The position numbers were made by a program, and so were the translations under genes. This document shows positions 53,684-61,858 of a stretch of DNA of 64,000 nt, piece after piece (the stretch's first letter is position 1; every line of letters begins with the position of its first letter). Under the pieces are notes generated by a model. It was not told the origin of the DNA. It saw only the letters and a list, made by a program, of their open reading frames with translations, and did not search any database. Location of the stretch: assembly GCA_002015125.1 (NCBI GenBank), contig MUYB01000021.1:2283-66282 (forward strand). Direction: 5' to 3'. The stretch is from [Haemophilus] felis. Lineage in GTDB: Bacteria; Pseudomonadota; Gammaproteobacteria; Enterobacterales; Pasteurellaceae.

Positions 53684-54192
53684 TGAGAAAGGATTTTGGC
53701 GGATTAAAACTCACTGAAGAGCAAGAATTATGGGTAAAAGAATGGCTCTATAAATGGGGAGCGTGGATTAGGTCGGGGCGATTGGATAAGCGACAAGTGA
53801 ATATTATCGGTCGGTTAATGCAGAGCGTTCAGCCAGCTAATCCGCAAGATCCAATCTGTACCGATGAGGAGGGGTTGGCGATAAGTATTGTTATCGATCA
53901 GTTTTTTGCCTCAATGGATAAAGAGTTGCATTTTATTGTTTATGGCTACTATGTGAATAAGATGACAACCCATAGGATTACAACTTTGCTATATGATGAA
54001 ATTCAGCCCCGTTTAATGCGAGGAGTAGCAGGCAAAATGGCTCATCGTAAACCCAGTCATCGTACTGTTAATCGTTATGTCAATGAACGACTTGATTTGG
54101 CAAATGCCATAATTCACGAATTGTTGGTAAAAGCATTTATCGTGCTGCGAAATGGTTGCCAAAATGCAGGAAATATCAAAATTTCCTATTGA
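53683..54192 (+). CDS. Late antiterminator Q
   Basis: 169 residues of the Phage_antitermQ family: LWVKEWLYKWGAWIRSGRLD at the start, a middle with DKELHFIVYGYYV, and HRTVNRYVNERLDLANAII near the end. Overlaps rusA by one base (TAATG). Position right before the late promoter, terminator and lysis genes supports the role. Confidence 0.85.
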   Translation: MRKDFGGLKLTEEQELWVKEWLYKWGAWIRSGRLDKRQVNIIGRLMQSVQPANPQDPICTDEEGLAISIVIDQFFASMDKELHFIVYGYYVNKMTTHRITTLLYDEIQPRLMRGVAGKMAHRKPSHRTVNRYVNERLDLANAIIHELLVKAFIVLRNGCQNAGNIKISY

Positions 54193-54217
54193 CTTAGTTT
54201 GTCGAGTATCATATCAT
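54189..54217 (+). promoter_or_regulatory. Late promoter (PR'-like)
   Basis: -35 TTGACT (54189-54194, overlapping the Q stop), 17-bp spacer, -10 TATCAT (54212-54217). The terminator at about 54273 fits a Q-dependent late leader. Confidence 0.65.
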
Positions 54218-54272
54218 TCTATGTAACGGTGGTCGTCGTGTAAGTGATGTTCACCACATTTAGAATTTCACA

Positions 54273-54303
54273 ACCCTGATCGGCAACGGTCGGGGTTTTT
54301 TAT
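54273..54303 (+). terminator. tR'-like terminator
   Basis: ACCCTGATC pairs with GGTCGGGGT around a short loop, followed by six T. It would end the PR' leader unless Q modifies the polymerase. Confidence 0.7.
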
Positions 54304-54314
54304 TGGAAAAATTT

Positions 54315-54389
54315 AAGGGCGTAGTTCAATGGGAGAACAGCGGTCTCCAAAGCCGTATGTTGTAGGTTCAACTCCTACCGCCTTTGCCA
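54315..54389 (+). tRNA. tRNA-Trp (CCA), phage-encoded
   Basis: 75 nucleotides: acceptor AAGGGCG/CGCCTTT, D-stem GTTC/GAAC, anticodon loop CTCCAAA with anticodon CCA at 54347-54349, T-stem GTAGG/CCTAC, encoded CCA. Lies in the late leader between Q and holin. Confidence 0.92.
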
Positions 54390-54396
54390 CATTGAC

Positions 54397-54424
54397 AAGC
54401 TCAGTCTTTTGACTGGGCTTTTTT
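54397..54424 (+). terminator. Terminator after tRNA-Trp
   Basis: AAGCTCAGTC/GACTGGGCTT stem with TTTT loop and a T tail, 8 bases after the tRNA. Confidence 0.8.
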
Positions 54425-54452
54425 ATTGCCTGAAATCAGGCTAAGGAAGATT

Positions 54453-54800
54453 ATGCCTGACAAAACCCCTGATGTATGGACGCAGATTTGGGCGTGGTTG
54501 ACGTTGCATTTTGCTCATCATAATCAAACCATTTGTGGGGTGGTGATTGCCTTTTTGGTGTCGATCACGAAATCGTTTCTGTACGGTAAAACCGATGCGG
54601 TTCGGCGTGTGATTGCAGAGGCAACGTTGTGTAGCTTAATTGCAGGCGCCTCGCAGCCTGTGTGGATTTGGCTTAACCTGCCCGCCAATTTAATTACGCC
54701 CTTTGGGGCAGGGCTTGGACTTTTGGGAACCAGTGCGGTGCGTCAATTTATTTTGAAATTTATCAACCGTAAAGCAGGAATGAATAATGAACAACTTTAA
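54453..54800 (+). CDS. Holin, lambda S family
   Basis: 115 residues from ATG 54453 (AAGGAAG upstream). Three hydrophobic segments (about 25-45, 60-80, 83-100); the TICGVVIAFLVSITKSFLYG region matches lambda-family holins. It forms inner-membrane holes to release the endolysin. Overlaps the endolysin start by 14 bases. Confidence 0.85.
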   Translation: MPDKTPDVWTQIWAWLTLHFAHHNQTICGVVIAFLVSITKSFLYGKTDAVRRVIAEATLCSLIAGASQPVWIWLNLPANLITPFGAGLGLLGTSAVRQFILKFINRKAGMNNEQL

Positions 54801-55200
54801 ATTCGGCAAACGTTCGGAGCAGTGTTTAATTGGCGTAAAACCTGAGTTAGTGAAGGTGGTCCGTCTTGCGTTAACTAAAAGCACGGTGGATTTTGCGGTG
54901 ATTGAGGGCGTTAGAACACCTCAACGGCAAAAAGAGCTGTTTAACAAAGGGGCAACGAAGACGATGAATAGCCGTCATTTAACAGGGCACGCTGTGGATT
55001 TAGCGCCGTTAGTGGACGGGCAAATTCCGTGGCACGATAAGGACAAATTCAAAGCGATTGCGAAAGCGATGTTTCAGGCTGCGAAAGAATTGGGCGTCAC
55101 TATCCGTTGGGGTGGTGATTGGAATGAGAATGGTAAATCAGAGGATGAGAAATTTTATGATGGCCCCCATTTTGAACTTCATCGCAGCGTTTATCCGTAA
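54787..55200 (+). CDS. Endolysin, M15 peptidase type
   Basis: 137 residues. SRHLTGHAVDLAPL and DGPHFEL carry the zinc ligands of L-Ala-D-Glu or D-Ala-D-Ala peptidases of family M15. No signal peptide, so release depends on the holin. Confidence 0.92.
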   Translation: MNNFKFGKRSEQCLIGVKPELVKVVRLALTKSTVDFAVIEGVRTPQRQKELFNKGATKTMNSRHLTGHAVDLAPLVDGQIPWHDKDKFKAIAKAMFQAAKELGVTIRWGGDWNENGKSEDEKFYDGPHFELHRSVYP

Positions 55201-55531
55201 GCCCCAAAGTGCGGTGAAATTGACCGCCGTTTTGTTGATTTTGGGTTTGTGCTTTGGGTTATGGGTTCAGACACAGCGGATAGGTAGCCTTAACGCCGAG
55301 AACCAAGCACAAGCTCAATCTATTGAACAATTGAACGAGTTCAATGCACAAATAAACCATCAACTGCAAGCGGAAAGGCAAGCGGTGATTGAGCAACAGA
55401 AGCTGACCTTTGAATTAAAAGCCAAAGCGGAGCAAGCCTATGAGCAAGTTAAAACAGATTTACAACAAGAGCCTTGTGCGAATACTGCTTTGCCTCGTGC
55501 TGTTGTCGATAGCCTTAAGCGGTTGCAGTAG
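55157..55531 (+). CDS. i-spanin (Rz-like)
   Basis: 124 residues from ATG 55157, overlapping the endolysin end by 44 bases. N-terminal membrane anchor LTAVLLILGLCFGLWV then a long Q/E/A-rich coiled coil, the inner-membrane spanin layout. Start choice is uncertain among clustered ATGs. Confidence 0.78.
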   Translation: MMAPILNFIAAFIRKPQSAVKLTAVLLILGLCFGLWVQTQRIGSLNAENQAQAQSIEQLNEFNAQINHQLQAERQAVIEQQKLTFELKAKAEQAYEQVKTDLQQEPCANTALPRAVVDSLKRLQ

Positions 55532-55718
55532 TAAGGTTGAGGTGCAATATTTAACGCCTCCGCTTGCCTACACAACCACTTGCGAACGTACGCCCTTTAA
55601 CGGCAAAACCTACGGTGATGCGGTGCAACATTTGCTGAAGGTGATGGCAGAACGGGATTTGTGCGCGTCTCAGGTGGATAAAATCAGAGAGTGGCAGAGG
55701 GAGATGGTGCAGAATTAA
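55440..55718 (+). CDS. o-spanin lipoprotein (Rz1-like)
   Basis: 92 residues beginning inside the Rz-like gene in another frame. Signal peptide ending in the lipobox ALSGC, then a short periplasmic part with PPLAYTTTCERTPF. Together with Rz it fuses inner and outer membranes at lysis. Confidence 0.82.
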   Translation: MSKLKQIYNKSLVRILLCLVLLSIALSGCSSKVEVQYLTPPLAYTTTCERTPFNGKTYGDAVQHLLKVMAERDLCASQVDKIREWQREMVQN

Positions 55719-55746
55719 AAATGATTAAACAAATTTATTAAAAGTG

Positions 55747-55792
55747 TTGAATTTTAAATTTATTTGTTTATAATTATCTCATCTTAAACAAA
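55747..55792 (+). promoter_or_regulatory. Promoter and operator of the second hicAB
   Basis: -35 TTGAAT (55747-55752), 16 bp, -10 TATAAT (55769-55774). TTTGTTTA (55763-55770) and its exact inverse TAAACAAA (55785-55792) flank the -10, a likely HicB operator. Confidence 0.65.
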
Positions 55793-55805
55793 CAGAGGAG
55801 ATTCA

Positions 55806-55982
55806 GTGAAACGAAAACAATTTATCAAGTGGCTTGAAGCGAATGGCGTAAACGTAGGAAATGGCACAAAACACTATGAGCTACGTTATCAAGGTAAAGT
55901 TTCAAGGTTATCAAGAAGTTCTGATGACATTTCGCCACAACGTATGAAGTTAGTGAAAAAACAACTTGGTATGACAGAATAA
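55806..55982 (+). CDS. hicA: HicA toxin (second HicAB)
   Basis: 58 residues, GTG start with AGGAG six bases upstream. KRKQFIKWLEANGVNVGNGT then KHYELRYQGKVS: the HicA fold with the active-site His in TKHYEL. Distinct from the first HicA. Confidence 0.85.
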   Translation: MKRKQFIKWLEANGVNVGNGTKHYELRYQGKVSRLSRSSDDISPQRMKLVKKQLGMTE

Positions 55983-55985
55983 ATT

Positions 55986-56007
55986 AAAGCCCTCGCAAGG
56001 GGGCTTT
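55986..56007 (+). terminator. Hairpin between hicA and hicB (second pair)
   Basis: AAAGCCC/GGGCTTT stem (55986-55992 with 56001-56007). The tail has few T, so it may act as a partial terminator or as an mRNA-end stabiliser that sets the toxin to antitoxin ratio. Confidence 0.5.
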
Positions 56008-56040
56008 CACTGAACTCATAAATCAATAGATGAGGTAAAA

Positions 56041-56472
56041 ATGCGATTTTATCCTGTGAATGTTCAGCCTGAAACCGATGAGGGTTTTGAGGGCTTTTAC
56101 GGTACTTTTGTGCAAGATGAAGTCTTGCCTGGCGTGGCAGAGGGAAAAACGGTTGATGATGTGCTAACAATGTTAGGCGAAATGCTGTTAGAAAACATTG
56201 AGATGTATGTTAATGAGAATATCGCTATTCCTGATCCACTTCCTGTTGAGCAGGGGCAATATGCGGTAATGTTGCCGACGTTGGTTGAGGCGAAAGTGCT
56301 GTTGCATAATGCACGAGTTAAGCGAGGGCTGAATAAGTCTGAACTGGGACGATTAACGGGCATTTCTGCCGTGGAAATGGGGCGTATTCTTGACCCTCGC
56401 CACGGGACGAAAATCGAAGCCGTTGATCGGATTATGCAGGTGTTAGAAACGCCGTTAAGATTATCCGTATAA
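56041..56472 (+). CDS. hicB: HicB antitoxin with HTH (second HicAB)
   Basis: 143 residues. N-terminal HicB-like domain (FYPVNVQPETDEGFEGFYGT) and a C-terminal HTH: KRGLNKSELGRLTGISAVEM. The HTH type differs from the ribbon-helix-helix of the first HicB. Confidence 0.88.
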   Translation: MRFYPVNVQPETDEGFEGFYGTFVQDEVLPGVAEGKTVDDVLTMLGEMLLENIEMYVNENIAIPDPLPVEQGQYAVMLPTLVEAKVLLHNARVKRGLNKSELGRLTGISAVEMGRILDPRHGTKIEAVDRIMQVLETPLRLSV

Positions 56473-56494
56473 TTCACCGCACTTGATTGATTTG

Positions 56495-56526
56495 AAGCCT
56501 AATCTTTCGAGGTTGGGCTTTTTTAT
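56495..56526 (+). terminator. Terminator of the second hicAB
   Basis: AAGCCTAATC/GGTTGGGCTT stem (56495-56504 with 56511-56520, two G-T pairs), then a T tract. Confidence 0.85.
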
Positions 56527-56542
56527 TTTGAGGATTTAACCA

Positions 56543-56992
56543 ATGCCAAAGAAAGACGAGGTGAAATCCACGCCTAAGGGGCGTGGTTTAACACCTAAAC
56601 AAGAAAAATTCTGCCAGCTTTATATTGAGCTAGGCAATGCGAGTGAGGCGTATCGGCAGGCGTATGATTGTTTAAATATGAAACCTGAAACAATCAAAAG
56701 GAAAGCTCAAGAATTGCTGGAGAACGGCACCATTACGGCAACTTTTATTAGAGAGATAAAAGAATCTCACCAACAACGCCATAACATCACAATAGATAAC
56801 TTGCTTGGTAAGTTAGAGCGGATTTACAACGAAGCTATGGATCGTGATACGCCGCAATTTTCATCTGCGGTCAATGCGGTAATGGGGCAGGCGAAGATTT
56901 TGGGTTTAGATAAGCAAGTTGTCGATCATACTTCATCAGATGGCTCTATGCGTTTATTACCAACATTAAAAGAACTGTTCGCCAATGAGTAA
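56543..56992 (+). CDS. terS: Terminase small subunit
   Basis: 149 residues of the Terminase_2 family: [20 protein letters not shown] then AYRQAYDC and HTH-like [16 protein letters not shown]. Recognises the packaging site. Overlaps terL by 8 bases. Confidence 0.92.
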   Translation: MPKKDEVKSTPKGRGLTPKQEKFCQLYIELGNASEAYRQAYDCLNMKPETIKRKAQELLENGTITATFIREIKESHQQRHNITIDNLLGKLERIYNEAMDRDTPQFSSAVNAVMGQAKILGLDKQVVDHTSSDGSMRLLPTLKELFANE

Positions 56993-58319
56993 CATTATTC
57001 CCATTTTTAAGCCGTTTATTGAGCCATATCGCTATAAAGTTGCTTATGGTGGGCGTGGTTCGGCAAAGTCGTGGACGATTGCAAGATTGCTTATTGAAAT
57101 TGCAAGGCGTTCTGACAGTCGTGTGCTTTGTGCTAGGGAGTTGCAAAATTCCATTAGTGATAGTGTTATTCAACTTTTAGCCGATACGATAGAGCGATAC
57201 GGCTATCAAAAAGAATTTGATGTCCAAAAAAATCGCATTACTCACAAGGGGACAGGGGCAAGTTTTTTATTCTATGGCATAAAAAACAATCCCACCAAAA
57301 TTAAATCCCTAGAGGGTGTCGATATTTGCTGGGTTGAAGAGGCGGAAAACGTTTCTAAAGAGAGTTGGGAGATTTTGATTCCGACAATCAGGAAAGAAAA
57401 TTCAGAAATTTGGGTCTCTTTTAACCCGAAAAATATTCTAGATGATACTTATCAGCGATTTGTGGTTAATCCGCCATCTAATATTGCCTTACTCAAAGTC
57501 AATTACTCAGATAACCCTTACTTTCCCGAAACGTTACGTCTTGAAATGGAAGATTGTAAACAGCGTGATTTTGAGCTTTATCGGCATATTTGGGAAGGTG
57601 AACCCGTCGCAGACAGTGAATTAGCTATCATTAAACCTGTTTGGATTGAAGCGGCTGTTGATGCGCATTTAGCTCTAAAATTCGAACCGCTTGGGCGAAA
57701 AGTAGTGGGGTTTGACGTGGCAGATGAGGGAGCGGACGCGAATGCGGTCTGTTTTGCTCACGGCTCTGTGGTGTTAGATGTAGAAGAATGGAAAGGCGTG
57801 GATGTGATTTATTCTGCGGATAAAACTTACCATTACGCCATTGATAAACAGGCAGATGAGGTGATTTTTGACAGTATTGGCGTGGGGGCTGGCGTGAAAG
57901 CCCATTTTAACCGCATTAATAAACGCTTTTCGATTACAGGCTTTAACGCTGGCGGTGAAGTGTTACGCAAAGAGAGCGAGTATGCCAACGGTAAAAAGAA
58001 TAAAGATATGTTTGCTAATGTGAAAGCACAGGCGTGGTGGGCATTGCGTGATCGGTTTTATAAGACTTACCGTGCAGTAAAGTGCGGTGATATTTATCCA
58101 CAAGAAGAATTGATTAGCCTAAGCAGTGCGATTGTTGACTTGGATTATCTTAAAGCGGAGCTTTCACGCCCACAAGTGGATTATGACAACAACGGGCGAG
58201 TGAAAGTGGAAAGCAAAAAGGAAATGAAAAAGCGCGGCATTCCCTCACCGAATAAAGCAGATGCTTTAGTGATGTGCTATGCCCCACTACAAACGAAACA
58301 ACTTTGGGACGTGCTATGA
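56985..58319 (+). CDS. terL: Terminase large subunit
   Basis: 444 residues, PBSX/Terminase_3 type. Walker [11 protein letters not shown] near residue 22, ATPase [14 protein letters not shown], and C-terminal nuclease with [14 protein letters not shown] and [11 protein letters not shown]. Motor and nuclease for headful or cos packaging; the mode cannot be told. Confidence 0.95.
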   Translation: MSNIIPIFKPFIEPYRYKVAYGGRGSAKSWTIARLLIEIARRSDSRVLCARELQNSISDSVIQLLADTIERYGYQKEFDVQKNRITHKGTGASFLFYGIKNNPTKIKSLEGVDICWVEEAENVSKESWEILIPTIRKENSEIWVSFNPKNILDDTYQRFVVNPPSNIALLKVNYSDNPYFPETLRLEMEDCKQRDFELYRHIWEGEPVADSELAIIKPVWIEAAVDAHLALKFEPLGRKVVGFDVADEGADANAVCFAHGSVVLDVEEWKGVDVIYSADKTYHYAIDKQADEVIFDSIGVGAGVKAHFNRINKRFSITGFNAGGEVLRKESEYANGKKNKDMFANVKAQAWWALRDRFYKTYRAVKCGDIYPQEELISLSSAIVDLDYLKAELSRPQVDYDNNGRVKVESKKEMKKRGIPSPNKADALVMCYAPLQTKQLWDVL

Positions 58320-59665
58320 CACAACTTCAACTTAACGATGGGTTAACCTCGCTGGCGACCAATTTAGGCAAACGCCAAGACCAATTGCAGTATCACACGA
58401 AGCTTTATTTAACCGAAGATAAATTACAGCTTGACGCTCTTTGGCGTGAAAATTGGATTGTGCAGAAAATCTGTGCCAAAAAAGCCCGTGATATGACAAG
58501 GCGAGGGCGAGAGGTCTATTCCAATGATTTAGATGCACAGCAACTAGAGCAAATCGAGAAAATCGAGCGGCAACTTAAACTGAAACACATTCTTGAAACC
58601 GCTTGTATGTGGGCGAGTTTGTACGGTGGGGTGGCGATTTTAGTCTTAACCGAAAAAAATACTCGCACCCCCTTACTGGCAGGACAGCAGATTGAAAAGC
58701 TGATTATCCTTGAGCAGAGCCAAATCCAACCGCTGGGCGGTCGTAATGAAAATGTCTTTGATGACAATTTCGGACGCTATGATTACTACCACCTCAACGA
58801 CAGGCTGGAGGTGCATCACTCAAGGTTGATATTCATCAATGCGACTGCACGCCCATTAAACGAACAAGACAAGCACTTTTGGGGCTTATCCGATATTGAG
58901 CCTGTGTATGACGTGCTAAAACGCTATGACGCCTTAGGCGTGAACACAGGCGATTTAGTGCAAGAAAGCAAGGTGGACGTGTTCAAAATGGACGGCTTAA
59001 CCCATAAGTTAGCCGCAGGGTTTGAGAATGATATTGCCAAAGCGATGAGTTCGATCCAACTGATTAAATCTTCCACCAATACTTTGCTCATCGACAAAGA
59101 GAACGAGTACGAACAAAAAGAGCTGACCTTTGCTGGCTTGCGAGATTTGCTGATTGAGTTTCGCAATGCCGTCGCAGGGGCGGCGGAAATGCCTGTTACG
59201 ATTTTATTCGGGCAATCCGTGTCTGGGCTGGCAAGCGGTGACGAAGACATTCAAAATTACCACGAAAGCATTCACGGCTTGCAAGAGAGCCGTTTGCGTC
59301 CTGTGTTTGAACGATTAGATCCGATTATCGCCACAATGGCGGTAGGCTTCTTTCCTGAAGACTGGTGGTTCGAGTTTGTGCCGTTACAAGAACTCAAGCA
59401 AGAGCAACAAATCAATATGCTCAACACCTTTGCCAGTGCCACCAACGTTTTAATTCAAAACGGCGTACTTAATGAAGTGCAGGTAGCGAACGAACTTAAA
59501 GAGAACGGCTTATTTACCTCAATCTCAAGCGAAGACATCGACCAACTGGAGAACCAACTCAATGCTAATGAATTTACCCGAACTGGTGAAGCACAAGCAC
59601 GCCAAGCCGAGAATGACGAGGTTCAAGCCGATCAAAGTGAGTCGCCAGACAGAACTATGGTATAG
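58316..59665 (+). CDS. Portal protein (DUF1073)
   Basis: 449 residues from ATG 58316, which overlaps the terL stop (ATGA). [36 protein letters not shown] and the [20 protein letters not shown] region are DUF1073 portal hallmarks (split for length). Ring at the capsid vertex. Confidence 0.92.
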   Translation: MTQLQLNDGLTSLATNLGKRQDQLQYHTKLYLTEDKLQLDALWRENWIVQKICAKKARDMTRRGREVYSNDLDAQQLEQIEKIERQLKLKHILETACMWASLYGGVAILVLTEKNTRTPLLAGQQIEKLIILEQSQIQPLGGRNENVFDDNFGRYDYYHLNDRLEVHHSRLIFINATARPLNEQDKHFWGLSDIEPVYDVLKRYDALGVNTGDLVQESKVDVFKMDGLTHKLAAGFENDIAKAMSSIQLIKSSTNTLLIDKENEYEQKELTFAGLRDLLIEFRNAVAGAAEMPVTILFGQSVSGLASGDEDIQNYHESIHGLQESRLRPVFERLDPIIATMAVGFFPEDWWFEFVPLQELKQEQQINMLNTFASATNVLIQNGVLNEVQVANELKENGLFTSISSEDIDQLENQLNANEFTRTGEAQARQAENDEVQADQSESPDRTMV

Positions 59666-60794
59666 CCGTCAGTTACTGGCACAAGTCAACGCATTACGCC
59701 ACGAGGTAGAAAGGGCATTGCAACAACCGCAAAGCCCTTTTTTATTGGATAGCGAAAACGCCATAACCGCCTTTAACACCGAACGCTTTTTAGCCATCAT
59801 CAAAAAAATTGCCGAAACCGACCGCACTTCCTTTGCTGAAAATCTTGCTCATCAGTTCGTCATACGAGGCAATCAACAAAATGCGAGAGAAGTGAGCGAA
59901 AACCTCAAACGCCAAACGGGCGTGGATTTACAAGGCTTACTGAACAACAGCCCAAAAGTGGCGGAAAAAATGCACGCAATGACACAAGCGAACGTGCAAC
60001 TGATTCAATCTATTCACAGTCAATATTTAGACAAAGTACAAACAGCGGTGACGCAAGCGGTGATTTCAGGGCAATTAAATGCAACGCTCGCCAAACAGAT
60101 TAAAGAGATTGGTGGGGTGACGGAAAAACGAGCCAGATTTATCGCCCGAGACCAAGCCGCAAAACTTAACGGCGTACTCACCCAAGCCCGCCACGAGGAG
60201 CTAGGGATTAAAAAATACCGCTGGAGTACATCAGGCGATGAGCGAGTGAGAACCAGTCATGCAGAAAATGATGGCAAGATTTTTAGTTATGACGATCCAC
60301 CTGAAACGGGACATCCAGGTCACGAGATTAACTGTCGGTGTGTGCAGATACCGGTGTTGGATGAAAAGGCAGAGCGAGAGAAAATCGCTCACATTGAACG
60401 GATAGAAAAAGCGTTTAATACGCCAATTCCAGTCGATCCTACAGATAAAGTCGTACTGCCAAAAGTAGAAACAAAGAGATTTGGTACGTTAGAATTTGTT
60501 GCAACTCAATTGCGAAATAAAATAAAACATTACAGAGAAGCGTTTAATCCATCTGAAAAGAGATCTAATCCATCTGTGTGGCGTACATACCAAAAAGAGC
60601 TTATACGACAACTTAATCATAAAGATACCATTGCTTTTGGGCATTATAGAGATGTAAAAGACTCCAAAGTTTTTTATAATAGAAAAACTGGCTGGGTAAT
60701 GATTTTCGTTAATGGGGTGTATTTATCGTCAATGAAAATGGATCGTCATTCAAGCCAATGGAAAAATTACCTCAAAAATGGGAGATTAGGATAA
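59562..60794 (+). CDS. MuF head protein with colicin D-like C-terminal domain
   Basis: 410 residues. The N-terminal MuF domain (to about 265) has RARFIARDQAAKLNG and HPGHEINCRCVQIPV. After a linker, residues about 305-410 form a separate domain ending in FYNRKTGWVMIFVNGVYL then SQWKNYLKNGRLG, a layout I recognise from colicin D-type tRNase domains. An immunity-like gene overlaps the stop. The start is uncertain (59562 with GGAG ten bases upstream, or 59613). Either start overlaps the portal gene. Confidence 0.82.
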   Translation: MLMNLPELVKHKHAKPRMTRFKPIKVSRQTELWYSRQLLAQVNALRHEVERALQQPQSPFLLDSENAITAFNTERFLAIIKKIAETDRTSFAENLAHQFVIRGNQQNAREVSENLKRQTGVDLQGLLNNSPKVAEKMHAMTQANVQLIQSIHSQYLDKVQTAVTQAVISGQLNATLAKQIKEIGGVTEKRARFIARDQAAKLNGVLTQARHEELGIKKYRWSTSGDERVRTSHAENDGKIFSYDDPPETGHPGHEINCRCVQIPVLDEKAEREKIAHIERIEKAFNTPIPVDPTDKVVLPKVETKRFGTLEFVATQLRNKIKHYREAFNPSEKRSNPSVWRTYQKELIRQLNHKDTIAFGHYRDVKDSKVFYNRKTGWVMIFVNGVYLSSMKMDRHSSQWKNYLKNGRLG

Positions 60795-61054
60795 TGACTG
60801 AGCTATTAAAATTAGCCATAGATTTCCATAATAAGAAAATATCTGTAAATGAATTCCAAGAACTGTATTTAGATAAATGGAATGGTGGAACCAAGGGGGC
60901 GACGCAAGATGAGCAGAATAAAGAAATTAGTATTTATTATGCCACTGAGTGTTACAACCCTAACGGAATTTATCTGCATAATGGTGAAATTGATGAAGTC
61001 CAGTTAAGAAAAGAGATTGCTGAGCATCTAAGAGAATTAAAACTAGTTGATTAA
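60794..61054 (+). CDS. Colicin D-type immunity-like protein
   Basis: 86 residues; its ATG overlaps the MuF stop (TAATG). MTELLKLAIDFHNKKISVNE then FQELYLDKWN is the opening pattern of the Colicin_immun family. Acidic and helical, as tRNase immunity proteins are. It would protect the producing cell from the toxin domain. Confidence 0.72.
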   Translation: MTELLKLAIDFHNKKISVNEFQELYLDKWNGGTKGATQDEQNKEISIYYATECYNPNGIYLHNGEIDEVQLRKEIAEHLRELKLVD

Positions 61055-61163
61055 ATTCAAAGCCATAAATCTCACATAGTGCGTAATTCCCAATCTTAAA
61101 GACTTGCATCCGCATACGTCCGAAACGTTTCTATGCCCTGTCGATTTATGGCTATGTCTAACA

Positions 61164-61197
61164 AACCCCGAAAGGTACGAACTTTCGGGGTTTTTTA
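61164..61197 (+). terminator. Strong terminator after the immunity gene
   Basis: AACCCCGAAAG/CTTTCGGGGTT stem (61164-61174 with 61182-61192) with six T. It isolates the head-toxin unit from the next gene. Confidence 0.92.
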
Positions 61198-61200
61198 TTG

Positions 61201-61281
61201 CCTGCAAGATAGAAAAGTACACTCGACAAGTCGCATTTGAACGCTCCCACGTGCGATTTCTTGCAGGCTCTCTGACGTGGG
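61201..61281 (+). promoter_or_regulatory. Interleaved inverted repeats (pseudoknot-like) before the Ant gene
   Basis: CCTGCAAGA (61201-61209) pairs with 61259-61267, and CCCACGT (61246-61252) pairs with 61275-61281, so the two stems cross. This can form an H-type pseudoknot in the leader of the gene at 61301. Confidence 0.5.
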
Positions 61282-61300
61282 AAGCAACTAAGGAGCATTT

Positions 61301-61819
61301 ATGCAAGCATTAAAAACTGACTTTTTAGGACAAGAAATTACCTTAATTGATAACAACGGCGTGGCGTTTGTCGCAATGCGTGAAGTTGTTGAAGGAATTG
61401 GACTAAACTGGGCAAGCCAATCTGTTAAACTTAATCAGAATTGCTCAAAATTTAACTGTTGCCATATCGCAACAGTTGCTGAAGATGGCAAAAATCGTGA
61501 AATGCTGTGTATGCCAATCAAAAAACTCAACGGCTGGCTATTCTCAATCAACCCAAATAAAGTCCGTGCGGATTTAAAAGAGCGGTTAGAAAACTACCAA
61601 GAAGAGTGTTTCCTAGCGTTATGGGATTATTGGACAACGGGCATTGCTCGCCGTGATGAAGTAAAACACAAAACGGAGCAATGGCAGTTAAAGCAAAAAG
61701 ACTATCAACGCCGCTCAAGTGAAAAAGGGCGTGCTTTGCAGGAATGTAAAGCAGAAAAACGAAAGTTAGAGCAAGAGTTCTGGCAAATTAAACAAATGGA
61801 ACTTTTTGTTGAAATCTAA
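61301..61819 (+). CDS. Ant-type antirepressor (P22_AR_N)
   Basis: 172 residues. FLGQEITLIDNNGVAFVAMR, the GLNWASQSVKLNQN segment and LNGWLFSINPNKVRADLKE are P22_AR_N landmarks; a basic coiled-coil tail replaces the usual second domain. It sits as an extra gene between two terminators within the head genes. Confidence 0.85.
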   Translation: MQALKTDFLGQEITLIDNNGVAFVAMREVVEGIGLNWASQSVKLNQNCSKFNCCHIATVAEDGKNREMLCMPIKKLNGWLFSINPNKVRADLKERLENYQEECFLALWDYWTTGIARRDEVKHKTEQWQLKQKDYQRRSSEKGRALQECKAEKRKLEQEFWQIKQMELFVEI

Positions 61820-61847
61820 AGCGTGGCAAGTCGTCACGCTTTTTTAT
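61818..61847 (+). terminator. Terminator of the Ant gene
   Basis: AAAGCGTG/CACGCTTT stem (61818-61825 with 61835-61842) running into a T tract, overlapping the Ant stop. Confidence 0.88.
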
Positions 61848-61858
61848 TGGAGCAAAAA

